From: Zhengitettix transpicula
Lineage: Eukaryota; Arthropoda; Insecta; Orthoptera; Tetrigidae
Direction: 5' to 3'
DNA: 64,000 nt
Assembly: GCA_037074705.1 (NCBI GenBank)
Contig: CM073591.1
Span: 180,011,432-180,075,431, forward strand
Shown here: positions 46,165 to 57,840 of the stretch, one piece after another
Numbering within the stretch: position 1 is the stretch's first letter
How the letters are laid out: the number at the start of each line of letters is the position of its first letter
The notes under the pieces: generated by a model
Databases searched by the model: none
What the model was told of the DNA's origin: nothing
What the model saw: the letters and a program-made list of their open reading frames with translations, nothing else
Translations under genes and position numbers: made by a program

Positions 46165-46740
46165 TTTAGTAAGTATCTGGGTGCTTTTCGTCCCCGGATC
46201 TTTATATAGTAAGCGGTAATTTATTCTACCCTCGTGCAGTCTACGAGCTGTACTAAACACTAATTGAGGGATTGAATGACGGAATTAAACTCAGTGACTT
46301 TTTATAACCCCAGATTCAACTGAAGTCTTCGTTGTTTATTTCTTACTTTTATGTTGAGGCCTTTCACCAATATCCTCCCACCAATATCGGTAGTTTCGCA
46401 TTATTTGTATTTAAAGCCCCCCCCCCCCATCTCCTTAGTGGTGCTGACTTCTGATTAAAAAGTTATATACTAAAACATCTGGAGAGGACTATTAATTTCA
46501 TCAACCCCGAAAACGAATTTTACGACGCTAATATCTCCTGTTTTTGCATGTTTTGAAATTCCACCCCCGTTCACCCCTTGGGAAATTCCTAACGCTTCGA
46601 AAGTCGACAGAAACCTTTGAGAGAGAGAGCGCTAAATTCACAAAAGTTTCATCGCAATCAGATTAATAGTATAGGAACGGATAAGGGACTCACACTCAGA
46701 CATAGGCCTACGAGTATATTCATTTTTATATATCGGGGTA
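46165..46740 (-). mobile_element. Helitron-like fragment, copy 4
   Basis: Shares with copies 1 and 2 the TTTCATCGCAATC, CACCCC...CCCTTGGGAA, AACGCTTCGAAA and ACATCTGGA segments, in minus orientation, and has a degraded CTGGGTG...CCCCGG-like terminus near 46167. A run of about 11 Cs lies at 46419-46429. No coding. Confidence 0.6.
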
Positions 46741-46844
46741 TAGATAGATATAGGAGAGTAAACAATTATGAGAAATTAACGTATTGGTATTAGAGCGGAA
46801 ATTCGAGAAAAGAGAAGAAGAAAGTGTAGCCCGGTTATATATAG

Positions 46845-47345
46845 GGTAATCCACATAGTGGTCACTCCATCCTATAGCATAGGAAAGGGACTGAAAGGAT
46901 GATGCGGAAAGGTAAGGCAAGGGTGACAAGGGTTTACTAGGGCCTGCGGGCTGTAGTTTAGGGATCCTACCCGGCAATTCGCCTAAATATGATGCAGGGA
47001 AAACCTTTGAAAAACCTGCATCAGGCAGGTACTTGTCCCACGCTCTTCCGATGGCGGAAGAGGGGTTTGCTGGGGGGCGCGGCATTCATTTCTCCGTGTC
47101 TTGACCAGTTTAGGAGGCATCTGGCCGACTATTCCAATACGAATAGCGGACAACTCTTACCGTATGCCCAAAGTCTGCGACCCCGGAACGAACACCTCTC
47201 AAGACAGGCAGATGTGCCCCGGCTTGTGGGAACCTTACTTCAAAAAATCAGAAAGAGGAGAAGGCTTCTCCAAAGGCAGCATCCTCCAGAGCTCACCGGG
47301 AAGGTTTACCTAAGAGAGAACAGGCCTCGCTGACTTCTTTTAGAG
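46845..47345 (-). mobile_element. SINE-like retroposon, copy 4
   Basis: Inverted copy: GGTAATCCACATAGTGG near 46849, GTTTAGGGATCCTACCCGGC near 46956, AGGAGGCATCTGGCCGAC near 47112, ending near 47340. The ORFs on both strands are by-products of the repeat. It lies directly beside the R2 repeat. Confidence 0.78.
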
Positions 47346-47384
47346 GAAATTCCACAAATGAAGAAATTTATTTTATTACTTTTG

Positions 47385-47850
47385 TAATAAGAGACAACCG
47401 CGTCCCTTCTGCTTTTGTCTCCTACAGAAAATCGTCAATCATCCATTCTGTTATAACCACACGGTTTCCTTTTCAGTCTCGTTGGAATTCGTTGCATTCA
47501 GAGATTATTTGATCTGAAGCTCTGAAATTCTCAACCATAAAGATGTGCATAACAGCTTAATTTGTCTACTTTTAGAAACACCTTGCGAAACTCTATCCTC
47601 TTTCTCCGAATGTCTAAACCGTTTTCTTTAAACAGCTTCCATGCTGTCCCTATGCAAACTGCCCCATATGCGGTGACCCTTTTCAACTCCACTACGGTCG
47701 AACAGAAAACTGTCCTTCCAAATAGACTTTATCGGCGTCCTGTTTTCTTTACGAAAGCAAATTTTTGTTCACTTTGGTGCGCACTTTGTATCTTGTGTTA
47801 ATGCCAATATGGAAAATTTTAGCCTCCAAAAATAGTAAACGAGTGCGGAC
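47385..47850 (+). repeat. unclassified dispersed repeat R2 (copy 2), uninterrupted
   Basis: Collinear with 7655-7796 plus 8375-8690. At the point where copy 1 carries the SINE-like insertion this copy reads straight through (CTCAACCATAAAGATG), so it is the empty-site version. No coding recognised. Confidence 0.68.
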
Positions 47851-48429
47851 GAACCGCTCTAGTTACCCTTACCCTCTCCAACTAAATCAGTTGAATCAAT
47901 CAAGAATTAAAAGTTGTAAGTACAAAATATTCATATTTTGCTTAAACAACAAAAAAGCATGGGAAAGTTAACGTGTGAAGTTTTTTTAAAAAAAATTAAA
48001 TTTAGTGGTGTATGAACAAAATCTAGTAACAGAAAGTTAATATAGTTTTATCTTATCTTATTATAATAGAAATCCCTTCTGTAATCCTCCAAGTGCTCGT
48101 AAACGTTATCCACGTTTTCTCGTTTAAACGTGTCCTATATTTTCCACTTATCCTCTGAAAGTCACTTCAATCTCTTCACAAAAAAATAACACTACACTCC
48201 GTTTTATTAACATTTAAAATTTACTTTATTTTCGTATTATCTCTGTAAATAATTCCGATCACGTCCTTAATACTAAAATTTATTAATGCAAGTAAAGGAA
48301 TAAAGCCGAATGAAATTTTTAAATTGCGAGAGTTAAGAGTGACGAGGCAGTCTACGACAAATGGTGCATGTACCTTTTTTTAACTTTACCACATTTCAAA
48401 GCTTTTGGGGGTAACAGATGCTGGAAACT
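47851..48429. other. unclassified AT-rich spacer
   Basis: No recognised feature. Confidence 0.35.
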
Positions 48430-48610
48430 GTTATTTAAACGCATAGGAAGAGATTTGACGGAGATAATGCGGAATGGAGGGCATGTCAGCCAAGGGTTAA
48501 CTAGGACACGCGGGTATATTTTAGGATTATACTCAGCATTCACCCACTGAAGTGATACAGGGTAAATTATAGAAAACCTGCTTCAGGTCGATATTTGTCC
48601 CATGGCCTTC
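48430..48610 (-). mobile_element. SINE-like retroposon, degenerate 3' part
   Basis: AGCCAAGGGTTAACTAGG (48488-48505), followed by degraded GGATTATACTCAGCATTC and ACCTGCTTCAGGT and then TTGTCCCATGGCCTTCCGAT (48595-48614), follows the family order but is the most diverged copy in the window. Confidence 0.65.
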
Positions 48611-48729
48611 CGATGACTGAACAATGATACGTAACGATTTAAATGCCAAGCAAATATTGCCAATTGAGAGATACGGCCATCATTTAAATACCGTTATTAT
48701 AATCACGTAGTACAAACTTGAAAATAAAT

Positions 48730-49920
48730 AAATCAGCTCCAAGGAAGGATCTTCAGCTATCGTTGAACTGGTCGCATTGATTCTAATCCCACGGACGTGG
48801 GTAGTAGACACATTGCTTCCAGTATCTATGTGTGGGACATGATGATTCTGTCGCATCGAGGTATTAGTAGTCTTGGCTTATACTAGTACTCTGAGTACTT
48901 CGGTAAGCAGAGGACTCCTGAATGGTGTGACTTGAAGGGAGATGCAACAAATGATGGGGAGTGGCGTGCAGTCCTCGTGCGCCTGGTGTCGGTTTTACCT
49001 AGTATTCTATATGGGCATGGGAGTCGGACAATGATGGGTCGGGGATTGTAACTAAATGTCCACTCAAAGTGGTCGTCTAGTCTACAGACTAAGGTGTTGA
49101 GGGTGCTCAACCTCAGTTACTCGACGACGAAACCGCCTGGCGGTAGTTCTCTGCTGGGTGGGAACGCAACCTACCCAGCTCAAAGAGATAGCCACTAGCT
49201 TTACTGAACCGAGAGTTGAGTGGTGGTTACGGGCCCAATGCGATTCTGCAGGGAACGTAAGCTTCTACGCGAGGAAACTGCGAAATGCCCAGCGACCAGC
49301 TGCGTTCTAAACGGTTTTCGCATTCGGCCCGGGAGGAGGTGACACCAGTGATGAGGTGCCTCAATAATCTGGAAGTGCAGCTCTACCCTAGAGTGATCCC
49401 GAGAGTCTCACATGGTTTGTCTACCCAAATAGCTGCCTCAAACAGAGCAAAGCGCGTGGTCGACCAGAACCTTCAGTGAAAAACTATGGTAGTCGGGGTG
49501 AGCGCAAGCCCAGCTACTGTCTACCTTTCTGGACAGCAGCTCAACTCACCAAATGAGTTGAACTCGACGTGGCAGTGTGTTGCGTATAAATCCCTCGAGG
49601 TGGTGCTAGAAAGTCGGTCTTGGATAACTGTAACCCAAGAGTAGAGGGGGGGGAGAACAGGACCAACATTCAAGCCCTTGGGGAAGGAATTTGGCCCTGA
49701 GGGGGCGATAATCAGTAGGGTAGCTGATCGCATCTCCTTTGGAAACAGGGAGATAAAACCCAGGTTGTGGAAGCCATATTTAATCTCCTAAATGAGAAGA
49801 AGCATCTAAATTAATGAATCAGCTTTGGACTTTCTCCCTGAGAAGCCTATCGGTATATGCGGGAAAGCGGTGGGGCGGCAACGGCACATGTGCTATATTC
49901 TACTACTATCGTCGAAGTAG
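48730..49920. other. 1.2-kb GC-richer island of unknown nature
   Basis: Composition changes sharply at both sides from AT-rich to balanced. Only short ORFs without motifs occur (48883-49110 minus, 49285-49479 plus, 49521-49733 minus). It contains an inverted repeat CAACTCA...TGAGTTG (49551-49562) and a run of Gs at 49647-49654. The look resembles a long 5' untranslated region of a LINE, but that is only an impression. No second copy is present here. Confidence 0.35.
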
Positions 49921-50049
49921 ATAAATATTTATTGGAGGCATATTTGCCTAGCAGCCTCGATCTTATATTCTAGGAAGCTCCTGTACCATGTATATATTGT
50001 GACCGCTTGGTCGGTTAAGTCCTTCAAAGTTTTCGGGGTTCACACAATA

Positions 50050-50760
50050 ATTAACGTATCTCTATTTATCTGTATCTAGAGTGTTTGTATGTATGTTCCG
50101 CATACAAATCTACACCCGTGGAGCAATTTCACCAAATTTAGTACATATGTTCCTTGCGACCAGTAAACAAACACTGTCTACCATCCTCCAAAGGCTTGGA
50201 AATGTTCAAACACACTAAAACGGCCGATATTTAATTCGGATGAATATTTTTTTAGGGATAGTGTTTCTATCGATGTTATCCTTACAGCATGGGAAAGGAG
50301 CACCTTACGCGTATGGATGTCGCTGAGTTTAATTATGACATTCAACTTGCCATTTAATCCCCAGGGACGGGGGCGGACGGAATGGAAATTTTGAAACATG
50401 CAAACACGGTCTATGTTTGCGATGAATAAATATTTTCAGGGATAATTAGACTGATAGTATTTCTACCGATTTTGTTTGTGTATAATTTTAACCCCTTTCG
50501 GAATAGGAACGGAGCACGCTTGGGGGTGGTGGTGGAGTGGCGTTACATAAAAGTAACGCAAAAACAACCGATATTCGAGTTAAATCTGGGTTATGGATGT
50601 TGCTGAGTTTATTTATGACAGCCAGGGCGAGACGCGGAGAGAATGGACTTGGGCGGGGGTAGAAATTTTCAAACATTAACCGGTCGATTTTTGCGAATAA
50701 ATATTTTTCGGGATCAATGAGATTCATAAAATTTGTGTAAATGGATTACATATCGCTTTA
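50050..50760 (+). mobile_element. Helitron-like fragment, copy 5
   Basis: GTTTGTATGTATGTTCCGCA, then CAAATCTACACCCGTGGAGC and the TTTCACCAAATTTAGTACA segment, match the minus-strand 5' region of the Helitron at 52075-56434. The following segments (ATGGATGTCGCTGAGTTTAA, GGGGGTGGTGGTGGAGTGGC) match its body. Two similar subsegments lie at about 50220-50410 and 50560-50715. The 3' hairpin and CTAG end are not found. Confidence 0.62.
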
Positions 50761-51495
50761 AGGCATTCTAAACCGTAGAAAGTTCCCGTATTAGCTGTGT
50801 TAATAATTAAATCATCTTTACACGAAATTAATCGTAAAGTTTATAGACATTAAAATTTATGTATGTGTATTCCTTCTGTATAAAATTTTACTTTACCAAA
50901 TTTAGTATACGTAAAGTATACGAATAGATTATCAACTTCAGTTTTTAGAGTATATTAACCACCAATTGGTCTAGCTTTAACGGTCCACTAGTAGTAGTTC
51001 TCCTAAAACTAAAATGAATACTGGAAACTATTGAACCGAAACGTGAACATTATAATTGAACCTACTTTCTGCATAAAATTACTGAACATTTTCTATTTTT
51101 ACTCTATAAGTGGTACATGACTTGAAAGATTAACTTTATAAAATGGAATAGCAAGGTTAAGGACGAGAGTGTGGACGCAAGTGGCCAGCCACCAACGCAC
51201 CCTCCAGTCTTGGAGTGTTCAATCCTGCCAACAGACGTAATGTCCTTGGGCAATCCTCGCGCATTAATTACAGATCTTGACAAGGGCGTCTTCTATTTGC
51301 AAACGATTAGTTTCTTATGACGTCAGAACGTACGGATATAGGAATGTTTGCAATAAAGTGGATTACGTTTTAAATAATTACTGAATGCGCATCTCCTCCA
51401 TTATCCCCTAGTTTAATTTTCAACTCTACATTTCAAAGTCCTCTTATCATTGAATGACTTTTCTTTGCAGAATGTCGCTGATTCCTTTCAACGTG
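50761..51495. other. unclassified spacer
   Basis: Contains a possible extra Helitron-like scrap at 50865-50935. Otherwise nothing recognised. Confidence 0.35.
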
Positions 51496-51505
51496 TATAT
51501 ATATA

Positions 51506-51560
<55 letters not shown>
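51496..51560. repeat. (AT)n microsatellite
   Basis: About 65 bp of near-perfect AT repeat. It abuts LTR-F, and a second AT run lies on the other side at 57012, so the LTR inserted into an AT repeat and its ATAT target duplication is embedded in it. Confidence 0.95.
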
Positions 51561-53385
51561 TGAAATAAACACCTTGATAGGTTAATTAAATTAATCAATT
51601 AACGCACAAAAATTACTTAAAATTTGAATGATAGTTAGCCTCACGTTGAAGACGTCAAAAATATAATGATGAAAAAGGTGGTCTTAAATCAATGAATTAA
51701 TTTACAAAATTAATTTAAGATTTAAATTAAAAAAAATTATTATTGCTGATAAATTTACAATGTATAAGATCTATTTTGCACGCCGAATTTCATCCAGTTA
51801 ACAACAAATACTTTGTATTTCCATTTATTAATTCCTGGCATTTTATGAAAATACAGTTCTGATATCATTACAATCAAATACGTCGAATCTCTACATCTCA
51901 GGGTCATAACTGGGTTTGATAATAAGAACACTCCAATTAAAACATTAACAATTCAATTCATTGACGTTAAAGGAATACAAAATTAAAATACTAGAAACAA
52001 AAGTAAACAAATGAAAAGAAAACGCGAACGAAATCTGACTTTACCCTTTAATTATCGTTTACAATTATTAATAACTAGCTGGGTGCCCGGCGTTGCCCGA
52101 GATGTCATTTATCTATAACCATCCATAAGACTCCAATTTTGGTTACTTTTGCGCTATTTTTATGTAAAGCTCCTCGAACCCTATCCCTAAGTGTGCTCAT
52201 CTCCCATGACGAAGGGGGATGAAGTCATTGACTAAATATATCGCCAGTTTTTACATGTTAGAAGATGACCACCCCCACAAATATGCGATAATGAAAAACA
52301 ATGTATTCCACGCAAAAATCGGCCGATTACATTGTCTGAAAATTTATTCCCCCGCCCAACACCTCCCAAACCCGTCGCGTTTCCCAGGTTGTCACAATTA
52401 GATTCAGCGACATTCATAGTCTCTGAATTGATTCGAATCTCGATTGTTTTTGCGGGATTTTATTTAACGTACCTCCACCCCACCCCTAAGCTTGCTCCCC
52501 TCACAGGGGTTAAATTATACACAAACAACATCGGTATAAATACTTTCAAAGTAATTAACCCCAGGAAATAATTATCGACCGTTTAACATGTTTGAAATTT
52601 TTCACCCCCGACCACTCCCGCTTCGGGGACTTAAACGGTCAAGTTTAATGTCATAATTAAAATCAGTGACAATCCCGATAGTTTCTGGTTTCTTTTTATG
52701 TAATGCTACTTCACGCCCACCCTTAAGGGTGCACCCTTATGAGTCCGAAAGGGGTTGAAATTATTCACAGAGAACATGTAGGGAAATTTTATTAATGTAA
52801 TTCATCCCGAAATATATTTAATCGACGCAAAACACAGCCGGTCAACTCATCCCAACCCAGCCGATACCCGCGCGTTGTCCAGATTGTCATAAATAAATTC
52901 AGGGACATCCATTACCTTCGATTTGACTCGAATCTCGGTTGTTTTCCCGTTGTTTTCAAGGAAATCCCCTCCAGCCCCACCCCTATCATGCCTACAAACA
53001 ACATCGGTAGAAATACTATCAACGTCAATGGTCCCGGCATTTATTTATTCCACGCTAATATCGATGATTTAATATGTTAGAAAATTTCCATCCCATCCAC
53101 TCCCGCCTCTCGGGGCTAAATGGGAAATTTGATGCTATAATTGAACTGGACAACATCCATAACCTTGGATTTTACTCCAATCTCGGTTGTATTCGCGTTA
53201 TTTTATTGCAGCTTTCCTCCACCCAACACCTAAAAATGCTCTACTGATAATCCCGACCCGCTTCTGGGGATGGTAGACGCGTCTCACCCCAACAGTCGGT
53301 AGAAACACTATCAATATCTGTGACCCCTAAAAATATTTATCCGACTGAAATATCGACTGTTTTAGCATGTTTAAATATTTCAACC

Positions 53386-56300
53386 CCCGTCCGCCCCCGA
53401 TTCTGGAGGTGGTAGACGCGTCTCACCCCGACAGTGTTTGTTTCCTGGTCGCAAAGAACACGTGTACGAAATTTGGTGAAATTTGATCCACCGGTATAGA
53501 TTTGTATTCTCCACCCCAAACGCTAGGGGTGCTCTTTCCCCAGGGTGTAGAGGTTGAAAATTATATTCAGATATCATCAGTGGAAACACTATAAATATCT
53601 TTGACCCCTAAACATATTTGTCCGACTGAAATATCGACTGTTTTAGCATGTTTAAATATTTCCACCCCCGTCCACCCCCGTCCGCCCCCGCTTCTGGGGG
53701 TGGTAGACGCGTCTCACCCCGACAGTGTTTGTTTCCTGGTCGCAAAGAACACGTGTACGAAATTTGGTGATATTTTCTCCAGCGGTGTAGATTTGTATAA
53801 CGAACATACAAATATACAAACATACAAATATACAAACATACAAATATACAAACATACAAACATACATACATACATACACTCATTTTTATTTATAAAATTA
53901 AACGTCGTTATTAATGGAAACAACATCGGTTAAAATAGTATGAACAACACCACCCCTTAATCTGCTACTTTCCCGTGGTGGAAAGGGTTGAATTTTTACT
54001 CATATCACATCGGTAGACACACTATAAATCTAGTTTACCCATAAACACATAACATTTTGGCAGTTTTAGAATAATAGGCAATTCTCACCCCCAGCCCTAA
54101 CCAAGCTCACCAGTAATGTCTCAAGGGATTTATCTTTATAACAACATCTGTTGAAATACTATTCACGTATTTCTCCTCCAAGAACGCGCAAGAACTGACT
54201 ATTTATCTTCCCTTCCAACACCCACCCTTTCGGGTTAAATCGGCAATTAAAAATATTTATCCGAAGTAAACTCACTGACATCCATAACCTTCGATTTGAC
54301 TCCAAACTCGGTTGTATTCGCGTTATTTTTCTGTAAAGCAACTCCACCCCAAACCATAAGAGTGCCCTTTTCCCAGGGCGTAGGAGATGAATATTATATT
54401 CAGATAACATCGGTAGAAACACAATCAATATCTTTGACCCCGAAAATATTTATCCAAATCTAATACCTGCAGTTTCAGCATGTTTAAGTATTTCAACCCC
54501 CGTCCACCCCCGCTTCTAGGGTTGGTAGACGCGTCTCACCCCGACAGTGTTGTTTTCCTGGTCGCAAAGAACCCGTGTACGAAATGTGGTGAAATTTGCT
54601 CCAGCGGTGTATATTTGTACTCTCCACCCCAAACGCTAGGGGTGCTCTTTCCCCAGGGTGTAAAGGATGAGAATTATATTCAGAAAACATCTGTAGAAAC
54701 ACCATCAATATCTTGGACCCCTAAAAATTATTATCCGACTAAAATATCGGCTGTTTTAGCATGTTTAAATATTTCAACCACCGTGCAACCCCGCTTCTGG
54801 GGGTGGTAGACATGTCTCACCCCGACAGTGTTTGTTTCCTGGTCGTAAAGAACACGTGTACGAAATTTGGTGAAATTTGCTCTACCGGTGTAGATTTGTA
54901 TAACTAACATACAAATATAAAAAAAAAAAACATACAAACAAACATACATATACTCTTTTTTATTTATAAGATATAAAAGCTTTTTAAAAGAGTATAAAAA
55001 GCAATGGTTCTGAAACACTTTTATTTTTGACTAAACGTCGTTATTAATGGAAACAACATCGATTAAAATAGTATGAACAACACCACCCTTAAATCTGCTA
55101 CTTTCCCGTGGTGGAAAGGGTTGAATTTTTACTCATATCACATCGGTAGAAACACTATCAATCTAGTTTACCCATAAACACATAACATTTTGGCAGTTTT
55201 AGAATAATAGACAATTCTCACCCCCAGCCCTAAGCAAGCTCACCACTAATGTCTAAAGGGATTTATATTTTCAACAACACCCGTTGAAATAGTATTCACG
55301 TAATTCTCCTCCAAGAACGCGCAAGAACTGACTATTTATCTTCCCTTCCAACCCCCACCCTTTCGGGTTAAATGGGCAATTAAAAATATTTATCCGAAGT
55401 AAACTCACTGACATCCATAACCTTCGATTTGACTCCAAACTCGGTTGTATTCGCGTTATTTTTCTGTAAAGCAACTCCACCCCAAACCCTAAGGGTGTCC
55501 TTTTCCCAGGGCGTAGGAGATGAATATTATATTCAGATAACATCGGTAGAAACACAATCAATATCTTTGACCCCGAAAATATTTATCCAAATCTAATACC
55601 TGCTGTTTTAGCATGTTTAAGTATTTCAACCCCCGTCCACCCCCGCTTCTGGGGTTGGTAGACGCGTCTCACCCCGACGGTGTTTGTTTCCTGGTCGTAA
55701 AGAACACGTGTACGAAATTTGGTGAAATTTGCTCCAGCGGTGTATATTTGTACTCTCCACCCTAAACGCTAGGGGTGCTCTTTCCCCAGGGTGTAGAGGT
55801 TGAAAATTATATTCAGATATCATTAGTGGAAAGACTATAAATACCTTTGACCCCTAAAAATATTTATCCGACTGAAATATCGACTGTTTTAGCATGTTCA
55901 AATATTTCCACCCCCGTCCACCCCCGCTTCTGGGGGTGGTAGGCGCGTCTCATTCCGACAGTGTTGTTTTCCTGGTCGCAAAGAACACGTGTACGAAATT
56001 TGGTGAAATTTGATCCACCGGTATAGATTTGTATTCTCCACCCCAAACTCTAAGGGTGCCCTTCTTCCAGGGTGTAGGGGATGAAAATTATATTCAGAAA
56101 ACATCGGTAGAAACACCATCAATATCTTGGACCCCTAAAAATTATTATCCGACTAAAATATCGGCTTTTTTAGCATGTTTAAATATTTCAACCCCCGTGC
56201 ACCCCCGCTTCTGGGGGTGGTAGACATGTCTCACCCCGACAGTGTTTGTTTCCTGGTCGTAAAGAACACGTGTACGAAATTTGGTGAAATTTGCTCTAAC
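53386..56300. repeat. seven-copy block array inside the Helitron
   Basis: A block of about 115-120 bp (landmarks CCCGCTTCTGGGGGTGGTAG, GTCTCACCCCGACAGTG, CCTGGTCG, AACACGTGTACGAAATTTGG) recurs at about 53386, 53664, 54496, 54776, 55628, 55910 and 56190, with a partial copy at 53255. The minus strand of the block is the normal subterminal region of the family's 5' end. Spacing alternates between about 280 bp and about 830-850 bp. The last two gaps are both about 280 bp. Confidence 0.85.
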
Positions 56301-56415
56301 GGTGTAGATTTGTATAACGAACATACAAATATACAAACATACAAACATACAAACATACAAACAAACAAACAAACATACAAACAAACATACAAACAAACAT
56401 ACAAACATACATACA
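53899..56415. repeat. 1.1-1.4-kb tandem duplication inside the Helitron
   Basis: Unit 1 (53899-54965) and unit 2 (55034-56434) start with the same AAACGTCGTTATTAATGGAA segment and stay collinear (TTACTCATATCACATCGGTA, TAGAATAATAG, CAAGAACGCGCAAGAACTGA). Unit 2 has one extra pair of blocks near 55860-56100. Both end in a (CATACAAA)-type microsatellite, and a third such end lies at 53800-53880. So the element holds three 5'-terminus-like ends, two of them internal. Confidence 0.8.
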
Positions 56416-57008
56416 CTCTTTTTTATTTATAAGATTGTCTTGTACTCACGACAGTGCTTCTGGTACCAGTTTGGATTCTTCTTGCTTGAATTTAACACTC
56501 ACTAAAACAGGGCATTCATTACTCACTGATTCTACACTTGAGAATTTGAATACACGTGGTCGTTGCCCTCTCGTGTCTCTGCTATCCGGGAATCTGGATT
56601 AGTCCACCCTCAGCCGGTTGCCGGATGTAGATTTCCTCAAAGTCTCTCGATGCGACAATTAGTTCCATTTGGGCAGCAAAAACTTCTGCTTCCAAATTGT
56701 GATTTCATGTGTCTCTCCGCCAATCTGCGTACTCGCGTTTTATATAAACTATATTATCGCAGCGTTGGACCTCCTGGATAACACTATTCATGCTTTTATG
56801 TTAGCAAATTTTTCTGTGTTATTATTATTAGTTTATGTGGACCGTTCTGTCTCGTATCTTCGTGCAGACTGACTGTTCTCCAAGCGCACGGTTTTTCAGT
56901 TTCCATTGTTAAACAAAGGAAAAACCTGCCTTGATTGTCGCCTTTACGCATTCGTACCGCTAACAATTTAATTATTAAAACCAATTAATAGCCTGCTTAA
57001 TTGGTATT

Positions 57009-57011
<3 letters not shown>

Positions 57012-57052
<41 letters not shown>
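57012..57052. repeat. (AT)n microsatellite
   Basis: About 40 bp of AT repeat on the far side of LTR-F, probably the other half of the tract at 51496-51560 into which the LTR inserted. Confidence 0.95.
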
Positions 57053-57056
<4 letters not shown>

Positions 57057-57604
57057 ATTGCTTAATTTGTTTGCCCATTTAATACGTGAATTTTTTCAAT
57101 ATAAATATATATTTACTACCCCTTTACATGCTCTCAACTGCACAAATTTCAGTTCGTACATAAGGTAAACAATGTAACAATTTTAGAAACAATTTTATGC
57201 TCGGTCAATTCAATGTTGATAACTTATACATTTATCCTTAGGATAAATGCCTATACTTAAGCTAGTGATCTTATACTTTTACTGAGAGCATCTGCTCGGT
57301 TCCACAATTATGAATTTATTCACTGAATAAGAACTTAGTTTATTAAGTGTTGGAAATAATTGTCATGATTTATAATCAAAGATAATTTAACTTTTCTCAA
57401 TTTTTATTTGGAACTTCTGCTGCATTATTTCGTCATTTTATGATAGCAAATTTTACGAAGATTACGTTTTTCTTACAGGATAACAATTTTATTGATTTTA
57501 TGTATATACTTTTCATTTACTTCCTTGTTTGCTTCAATTTAAGCAGTATTAACAATAACCAAAACATATTTTAAATAACAAATTCTATTTGTTTCTTAAT
57601 TTTT
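57053..57604. other. unclassified AT-rich spacer
   Basis: No recognised feature. Confidence 0.4.
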
Positions 57605-57840
57605 TTCCCTGAGTAACAGGCAATATGAGGGTAATCCACGTGGTTGCAACTCCCGTTAATAGCATACGAAGGAATTTGATAGGGGGGATGCGAAACGTAG
57701 TCAACCTGCCCCTGGTAGTTCGGGCGCTTGGCACTTGTCCCACGCCCTTCCGATGGTGAGAGAGGGGCTTGCTGTGGGGACGCAGCATCCCATTCTCAGT
57801 GCCTCGACGAGCTTAGGAGGTAGCTGGCTGAATGTTCCAA
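57605..57840 (-). mobile_element. SINE-like retroposon, partial copy
   Basis: CCCTGAGTAACAGGCAATAT, then TAATCCACGTGG, then CTTGTCCCACGCCCTTCCGA (57735-57754), GCTGTGGGGACGCAGCATCC and a CGACGAGCTTAGGAGGTAGC stretch follow the inverted family order. An internal segment (the TAGCCAAGGG...GGATCCTACC part) is missing, so this copy is both deleted and truncated. Confidence 0.75.

Larger units (their letters stand above)
52075..56434 (-). mobile_element. 4.36-kb non-autonomous Helitron inserted in LTR-F
   Basis: Minus-strand 5' end A|TCTTATAAATAAAAAAGAGT at 56434, and 3' end ...CGGGCACCCAGCTAG|T at 52075, with the GGGCAACGCCGGG hairpin about 10 bases inside. It is inserted between A and T without target duplication; the flanks join exactly to give the LTR-E sequence. 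TC start, hairpin, CTAG end, A/T target and no duplication together identify a Helitron. No Rep or helicase coding was found. The interior is built of amplified blocks (see the next entries). Confidence 0.9.
51561..57011 (-). repeat. solo LTR (LTR-F), split by a Helitron
   Basis: The reverse complement of the LTR family is present in two parts, 51561-52074 and 56435-57011, about 1.09 kb in all. It is flanked by ATAT on both sides within AT repeats. The outer end reads TTGGTATTACA (57001-57011), matching LTR-E. The two parts join perfectly to the LTR-E sequence when 52075-56434 is left out. Confidence 0.88.

Noticed and set aside
52075..52100. A CRISPR-like or riboswitch-like origin for the CCCGGCGTTGCCCG hairpin
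   Set aside because: The position just inside CTAG at the end of a precisely bounded insertion explains it as a Helitron terminal hairpin.
53608..53926. ORFs with Cys/Val/Tyr-rich repeats (such as repeated CMYVCLYVC-like residues), also at 56145-56416
   Set aside because: They are translations of CATACAAA-type microsatellites at Helitron 5' ends, in several frames at once.
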